Position numbers and translations under genes: made by a program. Under the pieces are notes generated by a model. The model did no database searches, was not told the origin of the DNA, and worked only from the letters and a program-made list of their open reading frames with translations. DNA of 64,000 bases from UBA6054 sp963975575 (GTDB taxonomy: Bacteria > Planctomycetota > Phycisphaerae > Phycisphaerales > UBA1924). Numbering within the stretch: position 1 is the first letter of the stretch; each line of letters opens with the position of its first letter. Below are positions 1 through 9,543 of the stretch, piece after piece. Location: positions 248,001 to 312,000 of the forward strand of contig CAXBHL010000002.1 in NCBI GenBank assembly GCA_963975575.1, in the 5' to 3' direction.

Positions 1-2193
1 CAGCTGCACCGCCACCGCACGCGGGCGGGCTTCCGCGTCGCGGCGGACGGGGACACCGGCCGCGTGGACCTGTTCCGGTACGTCGCGTGGCTCGCGGCGA
101 CGCGCCATGAACCGAAGGCCGACCCGGCGGAGGCTGAGGACTACGAGGCGTACCGCGACCGCAAGGCCCGTGAGGCCCGGGCGATGTCGCTCTCGGGCCG
201 CGACATCGGCGAGCTGCCCGAGGTGGCAGACTCAGCCCGGAAGGACCGGGCCCGAAGCGACTTCCGGTTCTTCTGCGAGGCGTACTTCCCGCAGACCTTC
301 CACCTGCGGTGGTCGGCCGACCATCTGAAGGTCATCGCGAAAATCGAGCAGGCGGTGCTCGAGGGCGGGCTGTTCGCCATGGCCATGCCCCGCGGCAGCG
401 GGAAGACCAGCCTGTGCGAGACGGCGTGCCTCTGGGCGATGCTGTTCGGGCACCGTGGGTTCGTAGCACTGATCGGCTCGGACGAGGAGCACGCGGCCGA
501 CATGCTCGACTCGATCAAGGCCGAGTTGGAGAACAGCGAGTTGCTGGCGGCCGACTTTCCGGAGGTCTGCCACCCCATCCGCTCGCTCGAGGGGATCACG
601 CAGCGGGCGGCCGGGCAGCTCTACCGCGGTCGGCAGACGCACATCGGATGGACAGCGAAGGAGATCGTGCTCCCAACGATTGAGGGGTCCGAGGCGTCGG
701 GGGCGATCATCCGCGTCGCCGGCATCACGGGCCGGATCCGCGGCATGAAATTCAAGCGGGCGGATGGCCAGAGCGTCCGGCCGTCGCTGGTGCTGATCGA
801 CGACCCACAGACCGACGAGAGCGCGCGGAGTCCGAGCCAGTGCGCCAACCGCGAGCGGGTGCTCGCCGGCGCCGTGCTCGGGCTCGCCGGGCCCGGCGAG
901 AAGATCGCCGGGCTCATGACGCTGACGGTGGTCCGCCCCGACGACCTGGCCGACCGGCTGCTCGACCGCGACAAGCACCCGCAGTGGCAGGGCGAGCGCA
1001 CGAAGATGGTGTACGCGTTCCCTGCCGACGAAGCGCTGTGGGCGAAATACGCCGAGTTGCGTGCGGACGGGCTACGCAGCGACCGGGGCATCAAGGCAGC
1101 GACCGCGTTCTACAAGCGCAACCGCAAGGCCATGGACGCCGGCGCAGAGATTGCGTGGCCGGAGCGGTACAACCACGACGAGGCGTCGGCGATCCAGCAT
1201 GCGATGAACCTCCGCCTCCAGGACGAGGCGGCGTTCTTCGCGGAATACCAGAACGAGCCGCTGCCCGAGGTCGAGGCCGACGACGACCTGCTGACATCGG
1301 ACCAGATCGCCGCCAAGCTCAGCGGGCAGAAGCGCGGCGAGGTCCCGATCGGCTGCTCGCACCTGACGATGTTCGTGGACGTCCAGGGCAAAGCGCTGTT
1401 CTGGATGGTCGCCGCGTGGGAGGACGACTTCACCGGGTACGTGATCGACTACGGGACCGAGCCGGACCAGCAGGCGGCGTACTTCACGCTCCGCGATGTT
1501 CGGAAGACACTGGGCGCCGCAGCCCCCCGGGCCGGCGTCGAGGGCGCGATCTACGCCGGGCTCCAGCGGCTCTTCGAGCGGACCCTTGGGCGCGAGTTGA
1601 AGCGAGACGATGGGGCCGCGGTTCGCATCGACCGATGCCTGATCGACGCGAACTGGGGCACCTCGACGGATGTCGTCTACCAGTTCTGCCGGCAGAGCCC
1701 GTTCGCGTCGGTGCTGCTTCCCAGCCACGGCCGGTACGTCGGCGCGAGCAGCATCCCGTTCAGCGAGTACAAGCGCAAGCGCGGTGACCGCGTCGGGCTG
1801 AACTGGCGTGTGCCGGTGGTCACGGGACGGCGGGCCGTGCGGCATGTCGTGTTCGACACCAACTTCTGGAAGAGCTTCGTGCACGCGCGGCTGGCGGTCC
1901 CGATGGGCGACCCGGGCTCGCTCTCGCTCTTCGGGCATAAGCCAGAGACGCACCGCCTGCTCGCCGAGCACCTGACGGCGGAGTACCGGGTCAAGACGGA
2001 GGGACGCGGCCGCACGGTCGACGAGTGGAAGCTTCGGCTCAGCGGCCTCGACAACCACTGGCTTGACTGCCTGGTCGGGTCTGCCGTGGCCGCGTCGATG
2101 CAGGGGGCGGTGCTGTTCGGGACGGATGTGAAGCCGAGTCCGAGGGTCCGCCTCAGGCTGTCCGATGCCAAGCGTGCCCGCACTGGTTTCTGA
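1..2193 (+). CDS. Phage terminase large subunit (5' end possibly outside window)
   Basis: DNA-packaging motor ATPase/nuclease that pulls phage DNA into proheads. A Walker A motif, MPRGSGKT, is encoded near 385-410, and a Walker B-like LVLIDDPQTDES near 790-830. The C-terminal half should carry the RNase H-like nuclease, with acidic stretches such as TMFVDVQG near 1365-1390. The frame is open to base 1. The first internal start is a GTG at 64 without a good Shine-Dalgarno site, so the true start may lie left of the window. From the GTG it would be 709 residues, within the family range. It heads a late operon, but mcrBC follows where a connector or portal gene is expected. Family assignment is by motif and position; the nuclease residues are not pinned down. 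Confidence 0.88.
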   Translation, partial: QLHRHRTRAGFRVAADGDTGRVDLFRYVAWLAATRHEPKADPAEAEDYEAYRDRKAREARAMSLSGRDIGELPEVADSARKDRARSDFRFFCEAYFPQTFHLRWSADHLKVIAKIEQAVLEGGLFAMAMPRGSGKTSLCETACLWAMLFGHRGFVALIGSDEEHAADMLDSIKAELENSELLAADFPEVCHPIRSLEGITQRAAGQLYRGRQTHIGWTAKEIVLPTIEGSEASGAIIRVAGITGRIRGMKFKRADGQSVRPSLVLIDDPQTDESARSPSQCANRERVLAGAVLGLAGPGEKIAGLMTLTVVRPDDLADRLLDRDKHPQWQGERTKMVYAFPADEALWAKYAELRADGLRSDRGIKAATAFYKRNRKAMDAGAEIAWPERYNHDEASAIQHAMNLRLQDEAAFFAEYQNEPLPEVEADDDLLTSDQIAAKLSGQKRGEVPIGCSHLTMFVDVQGKALFWMVAAWEDDFTGYVIDYGTEPDQQAAYFTLRDVRKTLGAAAPRAGVEGAIYAGLQRLFERTLGRELKRDDGAAVRIDRCLIDANWGTSTDVVYQFCRQSPFASVLLPSHGRYVGASSIPFSEYKRKRGDRVGLNWRVPVVTGRRAVRHVVFDTNFWKSFVHARLAVPMGDPGSLSLFGHKPETHRLLAEHLTAEYRVKTEGRGRTVDEWKLRLSGLDNHWLDCLVGSAVAASMQGAVLFGTDVKPSPRVRLRLSDAKRARTGF

Positions 2194-2239
2194 CCATGAG
2201 CCGCAATGGCTCGTACCATGTAGCCGAGGAAGGTACCAC

Positions 2240-4006
2240 ATGGCGAAGCTAACCGGTTGTCCACCAGCGTGCTACGACGCTCTCCACCGAGTGCGGGAAA
2301 CCGCGCTGGTCGACTTTGGGAGCCTATTTAGCCCCGATCGGAAGATCTGGACGTCACGAAACCTCCAGCGACACCACGAGATGGTCGTGCAGCGGTTCGA
2401 CGAAGGCGAGGGAAACTTCCTCAGCAAGTACCAGCACCAACTCGATGGCGCGGACGACGACACCATCCAACTTGCCGCCGAGCTCGTGTACGTCCAGCAG
2501 ATCTTCACCACGGTCACCGGTCCCAAGAAGAAGATCGCGAACGTTCAGGAGATCCTGACGTGGTGTGATCGAGCCGTCGACATCCCGCAGTGGGCGATCG
2601 ACGGCGCTGCCGGACACGCCGGAGACCAGAGCTTCAACCAGCACCGACCGTGGCACCTGGCATGGATCAACGAGTATCTGCTCCACTGGCATGAGCTGCC
2701 CGAGTCTCGCAGGGCGGAGATCCTCGCTGATCCATGGGCATTCCGAGAGGATGTGTTCGGGCACAAGACCTCGTTGCAAGCCTTCCAACCGATGCGGGAG
2801 GCATGGCTCTACATCGCGTTCCCCGACACGTTCGAGAACATCTCGTCCCGCAAGGACAAGAAGGCGATCAGAGCTGGCTTTGAGAGTCTCTTGCCCAACG
2901 GCCCGACCGACAACATCGATCGCGATCTCCTGGCTATTCGAGAATCGCTCGGCACAGACGCAGAGCCCGGCTTCCACTTCTATCGAAAGCCCTTCCTTCA
3001 GCAGTGGAAAGAGCCAAAGGAGCAGAAGCCGAAGAAGCAGGCAGGTGCCGGCGCGGCGAAGGCCGTGACACCGGGCCCCGGTCTGTCCGCGAGCGATGCA
3101 CCAGTAGTGATCGAGTCGCTGGACGCGCTTGCCGAGTCACTGATGCTGGAGCCAGTCGACACTTTGTCTCGATGGGCGGCGCTGCTTGTAGAGAAGGGCC
3201 AGATCATCCTCCAAGGACCGCCCGGCACTGGAAAGACCTTCATCGCTCGCAAGATGGCGGAGTCGCTCGCGGGTTCCGCGGATCGCGTGACGGTCGTGCA
3301 GTTCCATCCGTCGTATTCGTACGAGGACTTTGTTGAGGGCTTCCGCCCTGCCGGCCCCAATCACTTCGAGGTTAAAGACGGTCCGCTGAAGAGGCTGGCG
3401 GCACGTGCGGCGGCCGATCCCAGCGCACGCTTCGTACTGATCATCGACGAGATCAATCGAGGCAACATCGCGAAGGTGTTCGGCGAGCTGCTGTTCTTGC
3501 TCGAGTACCGCGATGAGGCCATCACCCTGCAGTATTCTGAGTCCCCTTTCCGTCTACCGCGGAATCTCCTGATCATCGGGACGATGAACACCGCGGACAG
3601 GTCGATTGCCTTGCTCGACATGGCGCTACGGCGGCGATTCCGGTTCATCGACCTTGTTCCCGGCGAGTCGCCGATCGATGGGTTGCTGAAGAGGTTCTTG
3701 GAGTCGAACGCACCGGACATGGTGTACCTCGCCGGCATGATCGACGCCGTCAACGAGATCGTGGGTGACCGACACGCGATGATCGGTCCAAGCCACTTTC
3801 TCACTGATGACCCGCGCGCCCTTACGGAGGAGTGGGCAAAGCAGATCTGGGACCATTCGGTCATTCCTGCGCTGGCCGACCGTTTCTTCGATAACCCGAG
3901 TGAGCTGAGTCAGTTCCTCTACGACACCGTCAGAGATCAGGTCACTTCCGACGATGTCGTGGTAGGCCAGTCGGAGGACGAAGATGCGTCGGCTGACGCT
4001 GACTGA
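2240..4006 (+). CDS. mcrB: McrB-type AAA+ GTPase subunit of a McrBC restriction system
   Basis: Motor subunit of a modification-dependent (5-methylcytosine) restriction system; it binds DNA and translocates using GTP with McrC as partner. In 588 residues, the N-terminal ~300 are a variable part expected to recognise DNA. The AAA+ core follows: Walker A GPPGTGKT at about 326-333, the McrB hallmark IDEINRGNIAKVFGEL, and GTMNTADRS followed by an arginine-rich sensor segment. The ATG at 2240 follows an AGGAAGG Shine-Dalgarno site. The 3' end overlaps mcrC by 23 bp, as expected for a co-translated pair. It lies in the middle of the phage head genes and is visibly less GC-rich than the flanking terminase and portal genes, suggesting later acquisition. 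McrB assignment is firm; the methylated target is unknown. Confidence 0.92.
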   Translation: MAKLTGCPPACYDALHRVRETALVDFGSLFSPDRKIWTSRNLQRHHEMVVQRFDEGEGNFLSKYQHQLDGADDDTIQLAAELVYVQQIFTTVTGPKKKIANVQEILTWCDRAVDIPQWAIDGAAGHAGDQSFNQHRPWHLAWINEYLLHWHELPESRRAEILADPWAFREDVFGHKTSLQAFQPMREAWLYIAFPDTFENISSRKDKKAIRAGFESLLPNGPTDNIDRDLLAIRESLGTDAEPGFHFYRKPFLQQWKEPKEQKPKKQAGAGAAKAVTPGPGLSASDAPVVIESLDALAESLMLEPVDTLSRWAALLVEKGQIILQGPPGTGKTFIARKMAESLAGSADRVTVVQFHPSYSYEDFVEGFRPAGPNHFEVKDGPLKRLAARAAADPSARFVLIIDEINRGNIAKVFGELLFLLEYRDEAITLQYSESPFRLPRNLLIIGTMNTADRSIALLDMALRRRFRFIDLVPGESPIDGLLKRFLESNAPDMVYLAGMIDAVNEIVGDRHAMIGPSHFLTDDPRALTEEWAKQIWDHSVIPALADRFFDNPSELSQFLYDTVRDQVTSDDVVVGQSEDEDASADAD

Positions 4007-5228
4007 GTACATCACGGCCACCGGGGTGGCTCTTGATGCCGTCGAGCTCGCGATGCTCCGCCGTGTACACCCAACGTTGCGGATCGAGCCCGCGATGGGT
4101 CTGCCGGGACGATTTGACCTGACCCCGGATCAGCACATTGGACTCGTGCAACTGCCCTCTGTTGCAATCGAGATCCAACCCAAGACGCCGATGTCTTCGG
4201 TTGTCTTTCTGGTCTCGTACGCGGCCGACCGCGTGAACTGGTCCCGAATACAGACAGCATGGCAGGATGACGCGACGCTGGTTGACCTGATTGCGACCGT
4301 GCTGTGTCGATCCATCGAACGCGCGACCCGAAAGGGCCTGCTCGCGGGATATCGGTCCCACGAGGAGTCGCTCTCGGCGCCGCGGGGCCGGATTCGGTTC
4401 CCTGAGCACGTCAGCAAGCGACTCGGGCAATCGCCGCCGATCGAGATCGAGCACGATCTGTTCACGACGGACATCGTCGAGAATCGAGTGTTGCTCAGCG
4501 CCCTCTCACAACTGCGTCGCCTCCCGTTGCGATCAACGACGATCACCCGCGAGATTGGGCGCGCCGCGCGGCTCTTCGGTGGCGTGGAGCTCTTCCACTA
4601 TCCGAAGCACAACATTCCAGAACCGGCCATCACGCAGCTGAATCGGCACTATGAGCCGTCGCTCCGAATCGCCCAGCTGGTCCTCCGTTCCTCATCTGTC
4701 GATGCCGGAGCGGGAGCGCGGCGGGCGGACGCCTTCCTCGTGGACATGAACGCTGTGTTCGAGATGTTTCTGCGGACGGCGTTGCGGGAATCGCTCGCTT
4801 GCTCCCTGATCGCGTTCCCCGACAAGCCGCCGCGACTCCGTCTGGATGCCGCGGAGCGCATCCCACTCAAGCCAGACTTGTGCTTGATCGCGAACGGGGC
4901 AATTTCCTGGGTGGGCGACGCAAAGTACAAGCGCCTCAGCCCGGCCGGCTATCAGAACGCCGACGTCTATCAGATGCTCGCGTACCTGACGGCCACCGGA
5001 TTGTCATCAGGGACGCTTATCTACGCTGCTGACGCCGGCTTGACCTCGACTACGCACGTCATCGACGGCGGGGCTCGTGAGGTTCGGGTACGCACCCTCG
5101 ATCTGCAGAAGCCCCCGCTCGGCATTCTGCGGGATGTCGCGTCTATCGCAAAGGAGATCCAGGCGTCTGCGACTGTGCCCGAGATCAGCGATCATCCGAA
5201 GGGCTCGGCCGTTTCGGTAACCCGGTAG
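3984..5228 (+). CDS. mcrC: McrC nuclease subunit of the McrBC restriction system
   Basis: Endonuclease partner that stimulates McrB GTP hydrolysis and cuts DNA. It has 414 residues. An N-terminal beta-rich domain is followed by a PD-(D/E)xK nuclease core: LKPDLCLI supplies the acidic residue, and GDAKYK about 20 residues on supplies D-x-K. The segment SAPRGRIRF is also typical of McrC. The start overlaps the mcrB end by 23 bp in another frame, so translational coupling is likely. Both catalytic motifs are intact, so the protein should be active. It ends 142 bp before the next phage gene at 5371. Composition resembles mcrB rather than the phage genes. Confidence 0.9.
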   Translation: MRRLTLTEYITATGVALDAVELAMLRRVHPTLRIEPAMGLPGRFDLTPDQHIGLVQLPSVAIEIQPKTPMSSVVFLVSYAADRVNWSRIQTAWQDDATLVDLIATVLCRSIERATRKGLLAGYRSHEESLSAPRGRIRFPEHVSKRLGQSPPIEIEHDLFTTDIVENRVLLSALSQLRRLPLRSTTITREIGRAARLFGGVELFHYPKHNIPEPAITQLNRHYEPSLRIAQLVLRSSSVDAGAGARRADAFLVDMNAVFEMFLRTALRESLACSLIAFPDKPPRLRLDAAERIPLKPDLCLIANGAISWVGDAKYKRLSPAGYQNADVYQMLAYLTATGLSSGTLIYAADAGLTSTTHVIDGGAREVRVRTLDLQKPPLGILRDVASIAKEIQASATVPEISDHPKGSAVSVTR

Positions 5229-5370
5229 CCCTGAGCGGCGGGTTGCCTTCGTTACCTCGATCGATCCCAAGACTCGGCACGAGGCTATGCGTCAGGCGAT
5301 GCGCAGTTGCCGCCTGGACGGCATAGGTGACCAATGAGGGCCCGCGGACCGCGGCCCTGCGAGGTCGCCC

Positions 5371-5598
5371 GTGCCGGATCAGGATCCACAACTCGACCAG
5401 GCGATCGCCGAGAACGCCGCCGGGCCGTCGAAGGCGTCGGTGGACGGGCAGTCGGTCGAGCAGCACGCGATCCGTGACCAGATCGAGGCCGACCGCTACC
5501 TCGAGTCCAAGAAGGCCTCGCGCAAGCGCGGCATGGGCATCCGGTTCGTGCGGCTCTCGCCGCCCGGCGTCGAAGGCGGCGGGGAGGGCGGATGCTGA
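5371..5598 (+). CDS. Small phage protein, probable head connector/gpW-like position
   Basis: A 75-residue hydrophilic protein started by GTG after GAGGTCGCCC, overlapping the portal gene by 7 bp. I recognise no domain. Its place directly before the portal, where lambda-type phages encode the small head-completion protein gpW, suggests a head-joining role. The stretch from about residue 30 (SVEQHAIRDQIEADRYL) is likely helical, and the C-terminus is Gly-rich. Before mcrBC entered, it probably followed the terminase directly. Confidence 0.6.
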   Translation: MPDQDPQLDQAIAENAAGPSKASVDGQSVEQHAIRDQIEADRYLESKKASRKRGMGIRFVRLSPPGVEGGGEGGC

Positions 5599-7094
5599 AG
5601 CGTCTGCTCGGATCCCGTCCGTCCGACACGGCGTCGCCCCGTCGGGGTGCCCTCGCTGTGGTCCGCCGTCCGCGTGCGGTCCGGGCCCGGTTCGACTCGG
5701 CCCAGACGACCGCGGACAACCGCCGGCACTGGGCGGCGGCCGACGGGCTCTCCCCCAACGCGGCGGTGAACCCCGAGGTCCGCCGGATCCTGCGCAACCG
5801 CTCCCGCTACGAGGTGGCCAACAACTCCTACGCCAAGGGCATCGTTCTCACGCTGGCCAATGACACGATCGGGACCGGCCCGCGGCTGCAGATGCTGACC
5901 GATGATGCGGACGCGAACCGGCGCATCGAAGAGGCGTTCAGCGACTGGGCCCGCGCGGTGGACCTGGCGGCGAAGCTCCGGACCGCGCGGATGGCCCGGG
6001 CCGAGAGCGGCGAGGCGTTCGGGCTGCTGACCAGCAGCCCGATGCTGGACACACCGGTGAAGCTCGATCTCCGGCTGGTCGAGCCCGATCAGGTTTGCTC
6101 TCCGTGGACCCGCAACGCCCGCCCCAACGACGTCGACGGCATCGTCTTTGACGCGGCGGGGCACCCGGCCGCGTACCACGTCCTCCGGCGGCATCCCGGC
6201 GATGGCGTCACCTGGGGCCGAGCCGCCGGCAACGACGAGTACGACACGCTGCCCGCCTCGGCCGTGCTGCACTACTTCCGCGCCGACCGCCCGGGTCAGT
6301 GGCGCGGCATTCCCGACATCACGCCCGCCCTGCCGCTGTTCGCGCAGCTGCGGCGGTACACGCTCGCGGTGATCGCCGCGGCCGAGACCGCCGCCGACTT
6401 CGCCGCGGTGCTCTACACCGATGCGCCCGCCAACGGCGAGGCCGACCCGCTCGAGCCGATGGACGAGATCGAGCTTGAGAAGCGGATGGCGACCGTGCTG
6501 CCGGGCGGCTGGAAGCTCGGGCAGCTGCACGCCGAGCACCCGTCGACGACCTACGGCGAGTTCAAGCGCGAGATCCTCAACGAGATCGCCCGCTGCCTCA
6601 ACATGCCGTTCAACGTCGCGGCGGGGAACAGCTCGGGGTACAACTACGCCAGCGGCCGGCTGGACCACCAGACCTACTTCAAGAGCCTTCGCGTCGAGCA
6701 GCGGCACCTCGAGGTGACCGTGCTCGACCGCGTGCTCCACGCGTGGCTCGCCGAGGCGGTGCTCGTCGAGGGCCTGCTGCCGCAGTGGATGCGGACGCGC
6801 GAGTTCGCGCTGCAGCCCTCGATCCCGCACGGCTGGTTCTGGGACGGCGTCGAGCACGTCGACCCCGCCAAGGAAGCCAGCGCGCAGGCGACGCGGCTCG
6901 CCAGCCACACCACGACGCTCGCCCACGAGTACGCCCGGCAGGGGCGCGACTGGGAGACCGAGCTGCGGCAGCGGGCCAAGGAGCTCGCGCTGATGAACGA
7001 GCTGGGGCTCGGCGCCGCGGTCGCAGCGCCCGCTCCCGCCGACCCCGACACCCCCGATCCCGACGAGGACGAAGCCCTCAAGGAGGCCGCGTGA
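5592..7094 (+). CDS. Phage portal protein, lambda family
   Basis: Forms the dodecameric portal at the capsid vertex through which DNA enters and to which the tail attaches. It has 500 residues, close to lambda gpB. Family features include an N-terminal basic region, LTLANDTIGTGPRLQ, GEAFGLL, the segment YFRADRPGQWRGIPDITPAL, and the late conserved block NMPFNVAAGNSSGYNYASGR. The C-terminal 40 residues are an acidic Asp/Pro-rich tail. It starts inside the end of the preceding small gene and is followed after 2 bp by the protease/capsid gene, so the head genes form one operon. Confidence is high from family-wide similarity. Confidence 0.93.
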   Translation: MLKRLLGSRPSDTASPRRGALAVVRRPRAVRARFDSAQTTADNRRHWAAADGLSPNAAVNPEVRRILRNRSRYEVANNSYAKGIVLTLANDTIGTGPRLQMLTDDADANRRIEEAFSDWARAVDLAAKLRTARMARAESGEAFGLLTSSPMLDTPVKLDLRLVEPDQVCSPWTRNARPNDVDGIVFDAAGHPAAYHVLRRHPGDGVTWGRAAGNDEYDTLPASAVLHYFRADRPGQWRGIPDITPALPLFAQLRRYTLAVIAAAETAADFAAVLYTDAPANGEADPLEPMDEIELEKRMATVLPGGWKLGQLHAEHPSTTYGEFKREILNEIARCLNMPFNVAAGNSSGYNYASGRLDHQTYFKSLRVEQRHLEVTVLDRVLHAWLAEAVLVEGLLPQWMRTREFALQPSIPHGWFWDGVEHVDPAKEASAQATRLASHTTTLAHEYARQGRDWETELRQRAKELALMNELGLGAAVAAPAPADPDTPDPDEDEALKEAA

Positions 7095-7096
7095 CC

Positions 7097-9106
7097 ATGC
7101 GCACCGAGATCCCGACGACCGAGCCCCGTTCCCTGATGATCCGTGCCGCGGCCACAGCCGAGGCCCCGCCCTCGAAGCTGCCCGGCCTGTCGTTCACCGC
7201 GCAGGCGGAGTTCGAGGTCGAGGCGGCGGGTGAGTCCGGCGACGGCCCGGCGCCGCTGCCCCGGTTCCGGATGGTCGCGTACACCGGCGGGCCGATGAAG
7301 GTCAGCGGGTGGCGGCACCCGGTCGTGATCGACCTCGCCGGCCTGCACATCCCCTCGCCGTCGCGTCCAATCCGGTTCGGGCACGACGCGGCGGCCGGGG
7401 TCGGGCACACCGATGCGGTCGCGGTTGAGGCCGGCCAGCTGATCGCGACCGGCATGATCTCCCGTGACACCGCCGCGGCCCGAGAGGTCGTGGTCTCCGC
7501 GCGGAACGGCTTCCCCTGGCAGGCGTCGGTCGGTGCCAGCGTCGAGGCCTTCGAGTTCCTCCGCGAGAACCAGACCGCGACGGTCAACGGCCGTGAGGTC
7601 GCGGGCCCCCTGAACATCGTGCGCAAGGCCACGCTGGGCGAGATCAGCTTCGTCGACCTTGGGGCCGACGGGGCCACCACGGCGACGATCGCCGCGGGGG
7701 CGGAGCCGAACCCGGGAACGGGCCCGTCCGCGGGCGAGACGCCCGAGACGCCGGCGTCGCCGCCCACCCCGGCGCCCGACCCCGTCCGCGAGATGCGGGC
7801 CCAGGTCGCCGCCGAGACCGAGCGGATCGCCGCGGTCCGTCGCCTGTGCGCCGGCCAGCACCCTCAGATCGAGGCCCAGGCCATCCGCGACGGGTGGGAC
7901 TCGACGCGCACCGAGCTCGAGGTCCTCCGGGCCAGCCGCCCGAAGGCGCCGGCCGTTCACGTGCCCGCCGGCTCCGGCCCGCTGTCGCAGCGCGTGCTCG
8001 AGGCCGCGTGCGTGCTCTCGGGCCGGCTGGCCAGCCCGGAGCGGCACTGCGCCGAGCAGGACCTCGAGGCCGCGAGCCGGGAGTTCGGGCAGTCGATCGG
8101 GCTCCAGGAACTGCTGCTCCACACCGCGTGGGCCAACGGCTACACCGGGCGGACCTTCCGCGATTCGCGCGGCGTGATGGACGCCGCGTTCGGCCGCGGC
8201 ATCGAAGCGGCCGGCAACTCGACGATCAGCATCGCCGGGATCCTGTCCAACGTCGCCAACAAGTTCCTGCTCGAGGGGTTCTTCAGCGTCGAGCGCACCT
8301 GGCGGAACATCTGCTCGGTCCGCAGCGTCGCCGACTTCAAGACCGTCACCAGCTTCCGCCTCACCGGCGGGGACACCTACGAGCGCGTCGCGCCCGGCGG
8401 GGAGATCAAGCACGGCTCGCTCGGCGAGGAGAGCTACAGCAACAAGGCGGACACCTACGCCCTGATGCTCTCGATCGACCGCACCGACATCATCAACGAC
8501 GACCTGGGCGCCATCACCACCGTTCCCCGCAAGCTCGGGGCGGGCTCGGGCAAGACCATCAACGAGGTCTTCTGGACGACGTTCCTGGCCAACTCGGCGT
8601 TCTTCACCTCCGGCAACAAGAACTTCATCTCGGGCGCCGACACCGTCCTCTCGATCGACGGCCTGACCAAGGCCGAGGTCACGTTCATGGACCAGGTGGA
8701 CAAGGACGGCAAGCCGATCGGCGTGCTGCCGCAGGTCCTGCTGGTCCCGACGGCGCTCTCGGCGATGGGCAGCCAGCTCTTCAAGAGCATGGAGCTGCGT
8801 GACAACACCTCGGCGGCCAAGTACCCGGTGACCAACCCGCACCAGGGCAAGTTCCGCGTCGAGGTCAGCCGGTACCTGGGCAACGCGGCGTTCACTGGCA
8901 ACTCCAGCAAGGCGTGGTACCTGCTCGCCGACGCGAACGACCTGCCGGTGATCGAGGTCGCGTTCCTCAACGGGCAGGAAGCCCCGACCATCGAGACCGC
9001 CGAGCAGAGCTTCAACCGGCTCGGGATCCAGATGCGCGGGTACCACGACTTCGGCGTCGCGCTGCAGGACCCGCGCGGCGGCGTGAAGAGCAAGGGTGAG
9101 GCATGA
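7097..9106 (+). CDS. Prohead protease / major capsid protein fusion
   Basis: A 669-residue polyprotein. Residues ~1-200 look like a caudoviral prohead serine protease: a His in RFGHDAAAGVGHTD and a Ser in QASVGASVEAFEF are candidate catalytic residues. A Pro/Thr/Ala-rich scaffold-like linker (~205-310) follows. The remainder resembles the Mu gpT-like major capsid protein (GRTFRDSRGVMDAAFGRG; ISIAGILSNVANKFLLEGF; ends near GYHDFGVAL). The protease probably cuts itself away during maturation. AGGAGG at 7081-7086 could serve either a GTG at 7091 or the ATG at 7097; I prefer the ATG. The 3' end overlaps the next gene by an ATGA junction. Confidence 0.88.
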   Translation: MRTEIPTTEPRSLMIRAAATAEAPPSKLPGLSFTAQAEFEVEAAGESGDGPAPLPRFRMVAYTGGPMKVSGWRHPVVIDLAGLHIPSPSRPIRFGHDAAAGVGHTDAVAVEAGQLIATGMISRDTAAAREVVVSARNGFPWQASVGASVEAFEFLRENQTATVNGREVAGPLNIVRKATLGEISFVDLGADGATTATIAAGAEPNPGTGPSAGETPETPASPPTPAPDPVREMRAQVAAETERIAAVRRLCAGQHPQIEAQAIRDGWDSTRTELEVLRASRPKAPAVHVPAGSGPLSQRVLEAACVLSGRLASPERHCAEQDLEAASREFGQSIGLQELLLHTAWANGYTGRTFRDSRGVMDAAFGRGIEAAGNSTISIAGILSNVANKFLLEGFFSVERTWRNICSVRSVADFKTVTSFRLTGGDTYERVAPGGEIKHGSLGEESYSNKADTYALMLSIDRTDIINDDLGAITTVPRKLGAGSGKTINEVFWTTFLANSAFFTSGNKNFISGADTVLSIDGLTKAEVTFMDQVDKDGKPIGVLPQVLLVPTALSAMGSQLFKSMELRDNTSAAKYPVTNPHQGKFRVEVSRYLGNAAFTGNSSKAWYLLADANDLPVIEVAFLNGQEAPTIETAEQSFNRLGIQMRGYHDFGVALQDPRGGVKSKGEA

Positions 9107-9531
9107 GCCAGTTCGGCGGGGGCCAGCTCCCCGGCGAGTTCGACACCCTCTTCGACACCGACCACGACTCGGGCCCCGGGCCCGGAACAGGAGACTCTCG
9201 GATGACCAGATTCGTACACGAAGGCAACGCGATCGACTACACCCCGGCGGCGGACACGCCCGCGGGCACCGTGATCCTGCAGGGCGACCTCATCGGCGTC
9301 ACGCGGACCGACATCGCCGCCAACCGGCTCGGCTCGCTCGCGGTCGACGGCGTGTTCGACTTCCCCAAGGCGACGACCGCGGGGACGGGGTTCACGGCTG
9401 GGGCGCTCGCGTACTGGGACAACACCAACAAGGTCGCGACGAAGACGGCGACGGGCAACAAGCTCATCGGCAAGGCGGTCGCCGCGGCGGCCGACGGCGC
9501 CGAGACCGTCCGCGTCCGGCTCTCGCAGTAA
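9103..9531 (+). CDS. DUF2190-type capsid decoration/stabilising protein
   Basis: A 142-residue protein whose C-terminal ~109 residues (from TRFVHEGNAIDYTPAAD) match the small capsid-accessory family often annotated DUF2190, usually encoded just after the capsid gene. The first start (9103, ATGA overlap) adds 33 acidic/Gly-rich residues. A second ATG at 9202, with AGGAG nine bases upstream, falls exactly where the family normally begins. Either one product or two nested products may be made. The body is rich in Ala, Thr and Gly with short beta segments, as expected for a capsid-surface protein. The role is inferred from position and family. Confidence 0.78.
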   Translation: MSQFGGGQLPGEFDTLFDTDHDSGPGPGTGDSRMTRFVHEGNAIDYTPAADTPAGTVILQGDLIGVTRTDIAANRLGSLAVDGVFDFPKATTAGTGFTAGALAYWDNTNKVATKTATGNKLIGKAVAAAADGAETVRVRLSQ

Positions 9532-9543
9532 CGGAGTGACCAC

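Noticed and set aside
6674..9046. A 790-codon minus-strand open frame opposite the portal/capsid genes
   Set aside because: Composition is Arg/Gly/Val/Asp repeats typical of antisense in GC-rich DNA, while the plus frame has clear portal and capsid motifs.
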